A stretch of 64,000 nt of DNA from Corythucha ciliata (lineage: Eukaryota; Arthropoda; Insecta; Hemiptera; Tingidae): assembly GCA_038030265.1 (NCBI GenBank), contig CM075941.1, forward strand, positions 8,246,001 to 8,310,000. The letters run 5' to 3'. Positions 1 through 10,560 of this stretch are shown here, piece by piece. The translations under genes were made by a program, and so were the position numbers. Within the stretch, counting starts at the first letter, position 1. Every line of letters begins with the position of its first letter. A model generated the notes under the pieces. That model was given only the letters and a program-made list of their open reading frames with translations. It was not told the DNA's origin and ran no database searches.

Positions 1-2040
1 GAAAAAGGAGAAGTTTCTCTGGGGCTCGACGATCCACAGAGCAATAGCGACACTGTAATTATTCGAAAACAGTTTTCTCGGCCAGTATTTTCAATCAGCT
101 CGATTTCTAATAGGAACTCGAGCTGATTTTTGGAAAAGTCGGTTTCGCAGCAACGCGGCACTTTGGTCACGCACCGCACCGCGTAGCTTTGAATTTTAGA
201 GAATGTTGATGTTTTTTGCTCTCATTCAAATGGAATGCTTTCAAGACATAACTCGACAGCAAAAAGAGATGGGCCACTATCTAAATAATGAGAAATTTGT
301 ACTGCATTTTGTGTGTACGTCATCAATTTTTGCTCAACCTCAACTGGTTCACCCTGTACAACCATGAAAATTCAAAATTCGCTACCAGTCGATGAAATAC
401 AGACACATCCTTCCCTTTTAACGTTTAACCCTAAATCCTGCAGCCGGGACATTATTGCGCAATACTCCATATTTTCAGAGTAAGGGGCGGATTCGCCATT
501 TTTCCCTGACTTTTCTCATAAATTCACGGATTTCCCTGACTTTTCGAGTTTTAGAAAATTCCCTGACAATTTCCAGTTCTCCTGGTTTTCCAGGTCTGTA
601 GACACCCAGACCCGCACAAGTGCGACAGAAAACATGGACCACCCACTTTTTCTCAACTATTACTGATGAACAAGACATAGCGCATAAATAAACACGTTTC
701 AAAAGTAGTGTATTCAGAAAGTGAGTGATGACGGCTGGGGATCGACCCATGGTAATCTCCGTCATTGCGTAAACATAAAAATCCTCTTTGACCTTAGTTT
801 GACCTACCAAAACTAGACCTACCACCTGCAAAAGGAATAAGGAAGGATACGTTTCACAGCCTGCGGCCTATTTACTATTTACAATTTTACACCGAACAGC
901 CGCCTCAGAATTTCGGGAAATGTTTCTTTCTGGGAAGTCGCAAAAATCGAATTGGTGGATATCTGTATGGATTGCATTTTTCCGGAAATAGTCGATCCGT
1001 GGAAATCCATGCCGATACGAGAGCCCTGCCACAGGATAAAATATTTGTATGATGTGCGCGCCATCAACACATAGAGGGCAATTTTAATGCGATAATTAGA
1101 GGAAGACACATGCTAAAGCGACGAAACCCGAATTATGATAAGCGCTAATTCATGGCTGTGCATTTTGTATTGTACATTTTGGGCGATTGTAGCTATCACT
1201 AGCGACGGCGTGTGTCGTGTTATAATGAAACCGGTACTACCCACATAATGTTATTTTTAGTGACTGGGTTGAACACGTTTTGTTTTTTTTTTTTTTTTTT
1301 TTTTCAAGTATTTTTTCGTGGTCAACGTCCGTAACATACCGGGAAAAAGTAGTCAGTTGCCCTAAAGTGACGAGAAGGGACGACCATAGTGCTGATACAT
1401 TTATACCCAAACAACAAGCAAGCTCCCAAACCTTTCGGAAGTCATCAACTTTCTCCCCAATACCGTGCTCTATTGATAATTGCCACCGTTGAACCCTCAA
1501 CTTCTAGGAAACAATGAAATGACAATGAGGGGGCCCATCGGCTCTTTAGGGGTTAATTAGATTTCTCCCGCAAGTCAAAATTCAAACAGAAATAAAATGA
1601 AACAAGGAAGAAGGGAGAGAGGAAATTGCGGACGAATGAATTACTAAATGTCGTTGCGAACAAGACTCACCGTCACAAATTTAAAATTTTTGAGTTCTTC
1701 CTGGGTCCCACCGGACACATGCGGGAAAATACGCCAACGCGAAAAACGGGTTTTTAACTTTCAACACCTTTTCCTGGTTTTGTTCGAAACGAACGCGCAC
1801 TTGACTTTTCGACGTCAAACGAAAACGATCAAAAGGATGATAGAGGGGAGAAGGCTAGAGAAATTGGGGGGGGGGGGAGGAGCAGTCTTTTTGTTTTCTT
1901 TATTTCTTTTTATGAGCGTGATGCTGACCTAAGGCCGTTCGCTCCCTCATAATAGTGCCTCCTCTTTCTAACTTTTTTTGTTCTTTTTTGTTCTGGATGG
2001 GGCACCTGAAAAGCTTAAACATGAAAAAATTGGGCTTTTT
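1..2040. other. No gene recognised; repeat debris
   Basis: I see no convincing exon, RNA gene or transposase in this stretch. Two things stand out. A short interspersed repeat with TTCCCTGAC repeated three times lies at about 481-608. A 22-base T run lies at 1283-1304. A G run of about 12 sits near 1865. Several short open frames exist on both strands but none shows a domain or codon pattern I recognise. Confidence 0.5.
481..608. repeat. TTCCCTGAC-type interspersed repeat fragment
   Basis: The motif TTCCCTGACTTTTC and close variants occurs three times in about 70 bases, followed by a CCTGGTTTTCCAGG palindrome and a GTAGACACCC end. The composition differs from the surroundings and looks like the end of a transposable element. 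No partner terminus was found, so the family is unknown. Confidence 0.35.
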
Positions 2041-2042
2041 AA

Positions 2043-3700
2043 GTTGAAAGAATGGCTGAAATCGCTTGTACAATTGAGAAAAACGCTGATTCGCAGCTGA
2101 AACTGAGAAAAATTTCTATAAAAGCGGTTGTTAATATTGAGAAAAAGTGCTATTTCACGGCTGAAATTGAGACTAGTTTCCTCGACTATATAACTTCGCA
2201 ATGCAATGAGACAAACGGTAATTCGATGGGTAGAATAAGAGAGAAAAATTAGTTAAGAAACGCGAATTTGTGGAAAGAATACACAAAAAGTGCTAATTCG
2301 CAGCTGAAATTGAAGGGAAAAAACGCTAAAATTGAGAAAAATGCCTGACATTTTTGCAAAACTAGTTCTTTCGGCCAAAAATGGAGAAAAACGCTAATTC
2401 TCGGCTAGAATTGTGATTAAGCGCAACAACTTGGGGCTCTAAAACTTAGTTCACAGCTGACATTGAGACAACGCAAAATCACGAATTCTTGGGGCAAACT
2501 CGGGACTGAAATTGATAAAAAGCGCTAATTCACGAGTGAAATAGGCAAGAACGCGAGGAAAACGATAGTTCTAGTAGCTAAGGTATGAAAAATTACGATT
2601 TCACGGATAAAATAGAGAAAAAACGCTGAACATCGCAGCTAAAATTGCGAACATGTAATAATTCACTAATAAAATTGAGGAAAAAACGCTAATTTACAGC
2701 TTGAAAATGAGAAGACGCCAACTCGCCTATTCTTGGGCCCACTTCGAGGCTGACACGTAGAAAAAGCGCTAATTCACGCGACTAAAACTGAGAAAAACGC
2801 TATTTCACGGATGAAAAAAAATTAAAAACGCGAAATTGAGTCTAAAAATAGAGGAAGACGCTATTCACAGATAAAATTGTGATAAAGCGTTACAATTTGG
2901 CAGCTTTAAAAATTGAGAAAAAGCGCAAATTCACACCTAAAATTGACATAACGCCAACTCACGGATTCTCGGGGCTGAGACTGACATTGAGAAAAAGCGC
3001 TGATTCACGGCATGAAACAGAGAAAGACGCGAATTCGCGTCTCAAAATGGAGAAAAACTTCAGTTCCCAGCTAAGGTACCTATAAAAAAAATGGCGATTT
3101 TACGGATAAAATCGAGAATAAGTGCTATAATTCGCAGCTAAATTTAAGAAATGTGCTCATTCACTGCTAAAATTGAGGGTAAGGCGAATTCACAGCTGAA
3201 ATTAGGAGAACACCAATTCGCGGATTCCTGAGGCAACTTGGGGAATGAAATTGAGAAGAAGCGCTAATTCAAGCGGCTAAAACTGTGAAAAAGTGCTAAT
3301 TCACACGTAACAAATACGGAAAAATAAGAATTGGCGTTTAAAATGGAAAAAAAAAACGCTAATTCGCGGCTTAAATTTAGAAAACTTGCTAAATTGCGGA
3401 TAAAATTGGGAAAGAGCACTCAAACGCTACCCAATTTGCAGATTCTTGAGGCAATTTCACAGCTAAAAGCTTATAAAAAGCGCCGATTCGCGTCTAAAAA
3501 TGAGAAAATGAGCTAGTTCCCGGATAAAATTGAGGGAAACGCTATAATTCGCAGTATTATAGCTATTAAAATATGCTAGTAGAATTGAAGAAAAACGCTC
3601 ACTCGTAGTTATATTGAGAAAACGCACGTATGCGATTTTCGGAGGCAATTTTGTAGCTAAAATTGAGAAAAATATGTATTTCAACGCTACTAAAAATTAT
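2043..3700 (+). repeat. 30-bp minisatellite array A (block 1)
   Basis: This is a degenerate tandem array of a unit of about 30 bases, here in the orientation GCGGCTAAAATTGAGAAAAA followed by GCGCTAATTC. Dozens of diverged copies run head to tail; single-unit deletions and point changes are common. Because 30 is a multiple of three, some frames stay open and give repeated decapeptides rich in K, L, R and N; these are not genes. The array runs into a hAT-like terminus at 3776. Confidence 0.85.
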
Positions 3701-3719
3701 TTCTAGTTTAATTAGAGAC

Positions 3720-3776
3720 TGAAGGGCCTCCTAAAGATTTCTGCCCTGAGCCCCGATAGGTGTTGTTCCGCCACTG
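3720..3776 (-). mobile_element. hAT-like terminal region closing array block 1
   Basis: Read on the minus strand the segment begins CAGTGGCGGAACAACACC and continues TATCGGGGC. This matches, with few changes, the left end of the array-bearing block that starts at 19180 on the plus strand (CACTGGCGGACCTACACG, then TATCGGGGC). The two blocks are therefore copies of one element family in opposite orientation. The eight bases after the end are CTTAGATA. I found no matching copy plus terminus at the left side, so the left end is lost or too diverged. Confidence 0.6.
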
Positions 3777-4317
3777 CTTAGATAGGTAATTGCCCTTTCT
3801 ATAATCACGACGTTGAGTTCCTGGCCAGATGTGAAATTGACGATTTCCTTGTCGAGTCTTATATTTTCAAGTTAGTATTTTGCTGCAAAAAATTAGGATA
3901 CGTATGACTACATTGGTGTATGAAATGACGCGGAATTTTTCTAGGGAGAAGAAAGGGCTCTTTATATAGCTGCGTTTACATTTGAGAGTTTTTTGCTCTT
4001 GAGAGCTTAAGTCGCCAGTGTAAAAGGCCCAGAAAGTTCTTCCCCCCTGCCGCCAGCCAGTACCTGGCACTCTCAGAGAATTCAGCTCTCTAGATTTACT
4101 CTCACGTGTAATAGCACCATATGAGTGAGCGTATGATCACACATTTTGACGAAACGGAACTGTTACAGCTGCGCCAGGACTCAGATGCATGTTGGACGGG
4201 GAAATCGAGGGTGGCAGCTGCTTCAACTCTGATCTCTCTTGAAAGCACCTTAGACCTTATCAACGACACCTTACCTTAGATCAATGACAGGTCCGTCACG
4301 TCAACAAATTAAAGGAA
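3777..4317. other. No gene recognised; possible leader of Gypsy remnant
   Basis: This stretch lies between the hAT-like end at 3776 and the first recognisable gag codons. It may hold the 5' LTR tail and leader of the Gypsy element, but I could not find a matching LTR copy downstream to prove it. Confidence 0.4.
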
Positions 4318-5127
4318 ATGAGCCCTCCCATGAATAAGACTCCCGCGAGCGGTATAGAGGGGAGGCCAGCCAGTCTCAACGTCAAGCCTCCTGATTCTTT
4401 CACATTTAACCCCGCAGAATGGTCGTCCTGGAAGAAAAGGTTCGAGCGCTACAGATCTGTCAGTGGCTTGTACTCATCACCAGGTAAAACGCAAGTTGAC
4501 ATGCTTATTTATTGCATGGGTGAGAACAAATACTTGAGTCTTTTAAATTAAACGACAAATCCCTCGACGATTACCAGATTGTCCTCGATAAATTTGAAGA
4601 TTTCTTTGTCCCTAAGCGGAATCTAATTTATGAACGTGGAAGATTTCTGAGACGAAAACAACTACCTACCGAAAGCATCGAAAACTTTGTGACCGATCTT
4701 CGCACTCTTGCGAAAACTTGTGAATGGGGAAAAATCGAAGATGAGATGCTTCTGATGATTATTATCATAGGGATGCGCGATCAAGACCTCAGCGATCGGC
4801 TACAGCTACAATCTGACCTTACACTGGAGTTAGCAATCACCACCATCCGGAAATTAGAAGAGCTACTCCGGCAAAAACAGGACCTCAGTGGCAGTGCCGT
4901 CGTGGATGAGGTCCGCAAAAACAATTCTAGAGTATTTAAGTCTAAGCCATTCTTATCTAGCCGTTCAGACACAACGTCCCACGGCAGACGTGAAGACTCG
5001 GATCACCACTGTCACTGGTGTGGTGCCCTCCACCTCACACCGTCGAGACACTTGCCCTGCGAGAAATGCGACCTATATGACCTGCTCGAAGCCGGGCCAC
5101 TTTGCCAGGGTGTGTAAATCAAAAGCG
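4318..5127 (+). pseudogene. Gypsy-type gag remnant with zinc knuckle
   Basis: This encodes a retrotransposon Gag-like protein in at least three frames. It starts at ATG 4318 with a region containing FNPAEWSSWKKRFERYR, the W-based motif common in Gag proteins of K02A2.6-type Gypsy elements. It stops after 77 codons. The protein sense continues in another frame from about 4555 through the ORF that opens at 4689 (ENFVTDLRTLAK, the usual helical Gag segment), then shifts again to a CCHC zinc knuckle near 5080-5120 read as SKPGHFARVC. The first cysteine of that knuckle is replaced by tyrosine (TYMTC). Frameshifts and the lost ligand mean it is dead. The protease follows directly. Confidence 0.75.
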
Positions 5128-5261
5128 ACCAACGAAATCAGCCCAAATCAAGTATGCCAAACTACCGTCCACTCTCGATACGAAGCCTGCAACTCCGGCT
5201 GTGATTCAAAGGCGTCCGAAGTATTCATCGGTCAAGTAAACCACGGAGCACAGAATGACTC

Positions 5262-5645
5262 GTGGACAGTTACTCTCGCAGTCTCAATAAAGATCTCGTC
5301 ACGTTTAAAATCGACACTGGATCTGACGTGTCAGTACTACCGTCGAACATCAAGCTCAGCAAAAAAATTCCCGTTCAGCCCACAATGCAAATATTGAAGG
5401 GACCCGGTGGTCACAACTTACCGGTACTCGGTACCATCAGAGCTTCACTTTCATTTAAAGGCATTATTTGTGACGAAACGTTCTATGTCACGGATAGCCC
5501 TTGCAAACCCCTCTTGGGAAAACCAGCTATTGAAAAACTAAGAATCCTCGCAAGAGTCAACTTCGTTCAAAACCAAACGCCAAAAGACTGGTACGTTGCT
5601 TATCCTCGCTTATTTGAGGGATTAGGGTCCATCCCCGAGAATTAA
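5262..5645 (+). pseudogene. Gypsy aspartic protease remnant
   Basis: This is a retropepsin-like domain that would cut the Gag-Pol polyprotein. The active-site motif KIDTGSDVSVLPS lies at the start and the family-typical CKPLLGKPAIEKL segment near the end, which is a complete retropepsin-sized domain. It is in a different frame from the preceding zinc knuckle and meets a stop at 5643, just before the reverse transcriptase region. Confidence 0.75.
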
Positions 5646-5646
5646 A

Positions 5647-6175
5647 AGATTGAGTTAAAAGAAAAACCAAAACCTTTCGCCATTTATACACCCCGTAAAG
5701 TCCCTCTACCACTGTGGGAAAAAACTGAGGAGGAGCTCCAAAATATGGTTAAACTTGGGGTGATAGCTCCGGTGCAGCAAGCCACTGACTGGTGCACCCC
5801 AATGGTGGTGGTTCCCAAAAAAAGACTCGAACAGCGTACGCATTCGAAAACGTCAAGCGTCACTTCTACCCTATCCATGCCGTAGACACGACCCTTGCAC
5901 GAATATCTGGAGCTCGCGTATTTTCAAAGCTCGACGCCAATCACGGGTTTTGGCAAATAAACCTCAATGAAGAATCCCAGATTCTTACTACGTTTTTGAC
6001 GCCATTCGGGAGATTTAAGTTCCTTAAACTTCCTTTCGGGATCAACTCAGCTCCAGAGGTGTTTCAGAAAAAGGTAAATGAGGCCCTAACTGGGATAAAA
6101 AACGTCGCAACTCACATGGACGACATCCTTGTGTGGGGTAGAACCCAGGAGGAACATGATTCGGTGATTGGCTAG
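5647..6175 (+). pseudogene. Gypsy reverse transcriptase remnant, truncated
   Basis: The order of segments is a linker (KPFAIYTPRKVPLPLWEK), the fingers (GVIAPVQQATDWCTPMVVVPKK), then after a small internal deletion and frame change the palm (ARVFSKLDANHGFWQI, GINSAPEVFQKKV). The catalytic box reads HMDD instead of the usual Y[MVL]DD. The deletion removes the conserved stretch that follows VPKK. The reading ends at a stop near 6175, so the RT thumb, RNase H and integrase are missing. It belongs with the gag and protease upstream as one 5'-half Gypsy fragment. Confidence 0.8.
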
Positions 6176-6403
6176 GTTAGAAGGAAAGTTATTGTGAGTA
6201 CCGGCACATTCGTATATTGGATGGAACAAATAAAAAGAGACGGAGGTAAATGATTCAACAAGCAACAATAAAATGTAGAAAAAAACAGGTTCTGTTCGAT
6301 GCGTTTCAGTTTTAACATAAGTGATATTTTGATGGACCGAGGACTTTTCACGTAAAAATGCTTCTGAAAGTATCATTTAAAATTACAAATACTACCCTAT
6401 GAG

Positions 6404-6981
6404 CAGTGGCGAAGCAATGGGGGAAGGGTACAGGGGTGTCGGGGGGTACAGCCTATGCATTTGTACCCCCCTGATTTCGGCTGACAGAGAATCTTTGAAG
6501 CCTTTTCCCCTTGTTCAAAACACAAATTGTATTCTGGTTTTGTTTTTTTCCTCCCTTTTTTGGCTTAGTTTCCGAGCTTTAAGCCCAAAATACTAGTACT
6601 ACCTGAGTAGTCTGAACAGGCTACTTGGGAAAGAAATTGGGAATTTGTCAGCTGAATCTGGTCGAAATTAAATGATAACTAGCCCCTACCCGGATCGTAT
6701 TTTTCGTCCTAAAAACTTGGAATATTAACTTTAAATTGACCAAAATTGATCCGTCAACAGCTAGCTTAAGTTTTAATCAAAGGAAAGCCCTCCACATACA
6801 TCCATAAATAAAATGCTGTCCAAATGAACTAGCTCTCTGTCAAATTCATTGCACGTTAGCCATACTAACGCAAGTTGTGTCTTTCCATTTTTCACACCTT
6901 CTTTGTTCACCCCCCCCCCTCCCGCTAATCCCCAAAGGTATTCTTCTCGCCCCCCGATTTCAAGACGTTCCTACGCCACTG
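6404..6981. mobile_element. hAT-type MITE, 578 bp
   Basis: The left end starts CAGTGGCGAAGCAATGG and the right end, read in reverse complement, starts CAGTGGCGTAGGAACG. The eight bases before the left end (6396-6403, CCTATGAG) match those after the right end (6982-6989, CCTATAAG) at seven of eight positions. Eight-base duplications and a CAG start are the signature of hAT transposition. The interior holds no transposase. The long C and G runs near each end recur in the other elements of this type here. Confidence 0.8.
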
Positions 6982-7211
6982 CCTATAAGTTTTTTACTTC
7001 AATACATATATTACACCAGATCTGCTCTAGAATGGGGCATTTTCTATTTTCGAAGTTCAAAAGCTGGAGAGCTCCTGCGCTGTGGGCAACTCCTTGTAGC
7101 TCTCTCTAGCGATAAGCATTGTTAACTCCAACGAGAAATCCTCTGCCAAATTTAAATTTCGCGACGTTAAAAGTGTTCAGTGTGGTCAGTACCCGTATTT
7201 CGTGAGAAATC

Positions 7212-7700
7212 ATGAATAAGTGCGAAGAATGTAATGAATTGTTCGTGAGTGCTCAGGCCTATTCATTGCACCGCAAGCAGAATCATCATGGGCATGGGGG
7301 GATTCACTCGATCTGAAGCGACATGAGAACACGCACAAGCCAAAAATTGAATTGTCCTCAATCTCATGTGCTATTTGCGATTTCACTAGCGACAGGAAAA
7401 GTGTTCAAAATCTCTTAGCCGAACACGAAGTAGTTATAGAAGAGAAGTCCTACGAGTTTGCGACTGAAGAAGAGTTTCTGAAATGGAAGGAACTCATGGA
7501 AATTTCGTCATGCTCTCGATACATATCGCGTCGAAATGGGAAGACAAACAAGGATGGGACGGTCCTGCGTGTCTTTTTCTGTCATCGCGACGGCTCGTTC
7601 GTCTCCAAGTCCAAAGGAAAAAGGTCTTTGAAAATTCTCGGCTCGAATAAAATGAATGCTCTGTGTCCATCTACTATAAAAGCCAAAATTCAAGTTCAGG
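7212..7700 (+). pseudogene. MULE transposase, N-terminal zinc-finger part
   Basis: An ATG at 7212 opens a C2H2-like finger (CEECNELFVSAQAYSLHRKQNH). After one frame change the reading continues from about 7320 with a second cysteine pair (SCAICDFTS) and a basic domain with CHRDGSFVSK, of the kind found ahead of MULE transposases and in FLYWCH-type DNA-binding regions. The frame is lost again near 7690. The part probably bound the transposon ends. Frame breaks show that the gene no longer makes one protein. Confidence 0.6.
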
Positions 7701-8756
7701 AGTTTCAGTTTCTTTTGTGCTTACTCACGTAGGACACTCGAACGATCCAGGCCGGCTAGGACTCTCAAAAATGGAAAAGCAACAAATTGCTAAAAAAATA
7801 TCGATGAAAATTCCTCTAGACGACATTTTGGACGAGATTCGGGAAAACCTTGAGGGTGAAGAGGTACGCCGGTTACATCTGAGCACTCGTAAGGATCTGC
7901 ATAATATTATTCAGCTGTACCATCTCAACGAAGAGGCTGTTTTGCATAAAAATGACTATGTTAGTGTCAACGTGTGGGTGCAGAAAATGAACAAAGAAAG
8001 TGAAATTGTGCGTTTGTATAAACCCCAAGGTGTTGAAGTTCCACAGTACGACTTTCTAAAAAAAAAAACTACTTCTGCCTCGTTATTATGACGCCTGGCC
8101 AGAGGGAACTTCTTATGAAATACGGGAATGATGTCATATGCATCGACGGAACTCATGGCACAAATGCCTACGACTTCCAGTTGTTTACAGTTTTGGTGCT
8201 CGACGATCTAAGGCAAGGTTTCCCCTGTGCCTTCATGGTCTGTAACCGCGAGGACAGCATCGTGATGGAGAACTACTTTCGGGCAATTATGAACTCTTTA
8301 ACCGAAGAAGTTGATCCTAAATGGTTTATGTCGGATATGGCTGAATGCTTTTTCAATGGCTGGAAAGCATTCAAACCAGAATCAAATACCAAACAGCTGT
8401 ACTGTAGCTGGCACGTCGATCGGGCTTGGAGGTGTAACCTTAATAAAATCAGGAGCCGCGACGATCAGGCAGACGCCTACAAAAGATTAAAAGTTTTAAC
8501 ATACGAGACCGACGTCAATGCATTTCAAATGATGCTTGACAATCTACGAATAAATTTAAACGGCAATGAAATGACTAAAAAATTCGCAACGTACATGGAA
8601 AGGTATTTCAATGAGCCAGAAAAGTGGGCCTTTTGTCACAGGCTTAATGCTGGCATAAATACCAACATGGCTCTCGAATCCCTTCATAAAAACTTGAAGT
8701 ACATTTATTTAAAGGGAAAAAAGATTAAACGCCTTGACAAAGATATCTAAGAAACC
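7700..8756 (+). pseudogene. MULE (Mutator-like) transposase catalytic core
   Basis: This part corresponds to the DDE core of Mutator-like transposases. From about 7700 the frame reads THVGHSND and a helical segment (SKMEKQQIAKKISMKIP). A run of ten A near 8063 shifts the frame, then the core follows: DGTHGTNAYDF (first catalytic D), SDMAECFFNGW (second D) and the C/W signature CSWHVDRAW of this family. A stop at 8748 ends the frame. The final acidic residue should lie downstream, near NMALESLHKN (8670-8690). At least three frame changes make it inactive. Confidence 0.8.
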
Positions 8757-8758
8757 GC

Positions 8759-9562
8759 ATGTTCGATCGATTAGTAGCCATAAATCGTGGTAAGGTAACA
8801 TCGAAAATATCCAACCTACGAGAACGGCATAAAAGGTCGCTGAGTCTTTCCACAGACAGAGTTACCTTGGTTTCAGAAAATCACTGGCATGTGTTTTCTT
8901 CGAGGCACAACGACATTTATGAGGTCACGAGAAGCGGTGAAATAAAGTGTTCCTGCCAAGTCAAATGCACTGATTGCAAAATATACATTCATGTCTTCAA
9001 CTGCACATGCATTGATAGCAGTATCAGATGGAATATGTGCAAACATATTCACCTGGTTTGCCGTAGCCTCGATGGCAATGATTTTCACCAGCCGGCCATC
9101 ATTGACGATAATTGTCCACAACCATGTTCATCAAAAGGAAGGGAATCGGTGGTTCTTCTGAGAGAATTATCTCGCGACGCTCGTGTAGGAGACTTGGAGT
9201 TGCGAAAGGCCCAAGAGATACAGCGCATAAATACTATAATCCAGTCGATTTCTAACGAAGAGCAATTCGAGGCGTACAAAAGGCAGGTGGCGCCACTGGA
9301 AAGTGTCATTCAAAGCCTGGATAATAATAATAATAATTATGACTTTTCTACGAACTCGGCCGAAGAAGTGGCAAAAGAGCCAGCGAATAAAAATATAATT
9401 CCACAAAAACGGTTTTTATCAACTAGGAGAAAAAACAAGCCCAAAAAACAACTTTTAGTCCGACCAACGAGTGTCGAGAGTGACCGTCTCGCCTTTGTAA
9501 CAAGCCTTTTTTTGGGCGATATTGGGGAATGGGCTTATTACCGGGGGGAATTAAGAAAGTGA
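8759..9562 (+). pseudogene. MULE transposase C-terminus with SWIM zinc finger
   Basis: This continues the transposase in a new frame. It carries a SWIM-type zinc finger, CxCx(9)CxH, read as CTCIDSSIRWNMCKH near 9000-9045. This domain usually follows the catalytic core in MULE proteins. A second Cys cluster (CSCQVKCTDC) precedes it. The remainder is a basic, low-complexity tail with an Asn run (AAT repeats at about 9320) and ends at 9560. I could not find clear terminal inverted repeats, so the limits of the element are unknown. Confidence 0.75.
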
Positions 9563-9614
9563 TTAAAAAGAATAAAACTGATTTATTGACATAGTATAAA
9601 GCCTATTATTATAC

Positions 9615-9947
9615 TCGGGGAGGACACACCACGCGGACCTAGGGATCTGACGGGATTACGGCGAAGACTCGGACGGCAGAGAGAGCGAGATCAGAGCGCC
9701 TTAGCCTCACTTGGGCTCCTACGCCATACCCAGATCTAACTGTGCACTTCACACCCGTACTACGCGGGCGTTTCGGTCGGTGCGCGGTTTGTTGAACGCA
9801 CATCGCCGGGAACGCCCACACGAAGCCGGGGTGTGCCGTGTCACAGCTCGCCGCAGCCTTATAGTGTAATGGGCAATGGCTGGATTCGAACCCAGGCCCG
9901 CTGGGTTGCGAAGCGAGCATTGTATCCATTACACCATCGAGGCGCGC
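9615..9947 (-). mobile_element. tRNA-derived SINE, about 330 bp
   Basis: On the minus strand the sequence begins with a tRNA-like head. The RNA polymerase III A box TGGTGTAATGG lies at 9927-9937 and the B box GGTTCGAATCC at 9882-9892, both matching consensus. The anticodon stem is imperfect, so this is not a working tRNA gene. The head is followed by about 250 bases of GC-rich body and an AT-rich end near 9600, next to the MULE remnant. SINEs of this build are copied in trans by a LINE enzyme. The parent tRNA cannot be fixed safely. Confidence 0.7.
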
Positions 9948-10128
9948 TCACTTTACTGTTACAAGCTAATCACTTTATTTCTGTTTTGTGACAGGGCTTC
10001 TCATTTTAGTCATCCCACGCACTCTCGAATTAAACCAAGATTTTATTGAATTTATTTTTTTGTTACTTTCGTGTCTGTTTTTCCAAAAAATAATGCTTGA
10101 ATAAAGCGCTGTAGTTGTCGAAGTATTT

Positions 10129-10560
10129 TGACTTATTATTTCCCAATAATAAGTCTTTGTAATCGTATCGCAAAAAAATTGTTTTGACCCCCCTCCCCTC
10201 AAAATTTGTAGTTTTACGTTTCAAAGTGCGTAGAATCCAAATCTGCAATAAAAAAAAAAAAAATGTCCGTCCGCCGTCCGGGCCATATCTTGCCCTAGGA
10301 TTGCTCGAAAAAACTCGCTCTTTCGCACATAGACTCCATTTGGGGTCTAGTTGGTCCTAACATCTGATCAGTTTGATCAAATAACTCCCTGGGGTTTTAT
10401 GGGCCAAAAGCGGGTCCAAAATGGGGATTTTCAAAGGATTTGGGATCATAAGGGTGTGGGGTGTCGATTTTCGTGTAATTTCAAGCCGGATTTGACTACA
10501 TCGATGAATAATAAACCCACAGTCGAAATAATTAGGCATTGTTCGATAATTCGCAGCGTT
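10129..10560 (+). repeat. Interspersed repeat X, copy 1
   Basis: The stretch is present again, inverted, at about 32150-32841. Shared landmarks include TTGACTTATTATTTC, GTAGTTTTACGTTTCAAAGTG, GTCCGTCCGCCGTCCG, ATCTGATCAGTTTGATCAAA and AATAATAAACCCACAG. Copies are roughly 90% alike by eye. This copy keeps the uninterrupted sequence GTGCGTAGAATCC at 10227-10239, where copy 2 has a 265-bp insertion. The element class is unknown; no protein is visible. Confidence 0.8.

Noticed and set aside
1237..1500. Minus-strand frame of 87 codons
   Set aside because: It ends in a poly-Lys stretch from a T run, with no recognisable domain and no splice support.
2879..3085. Lys-rich open frame (LKIEKKRKF repeats)
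   Set aside because: It is a translation of array A in the other orientation and has no independent coding signature.
4100..6300. Complete LTR pair for the first Gypsy remnant
   Set aside because: I compared the leader with downstream sequence and saw no matching direct repeat. Only a 5'-half fragment can be claimed.
7085..9620. Terminal inverted repeats of the MULE
   Set aside because: No matching inverted sequence was found within about 150 bases of either end of the coding remnant.
9870..9947. Functional tRNA gene
   Set aside because: The A and B boxes are good, but the anticodon arm does not fold with a standard 7-base loop and a SINE body follows.
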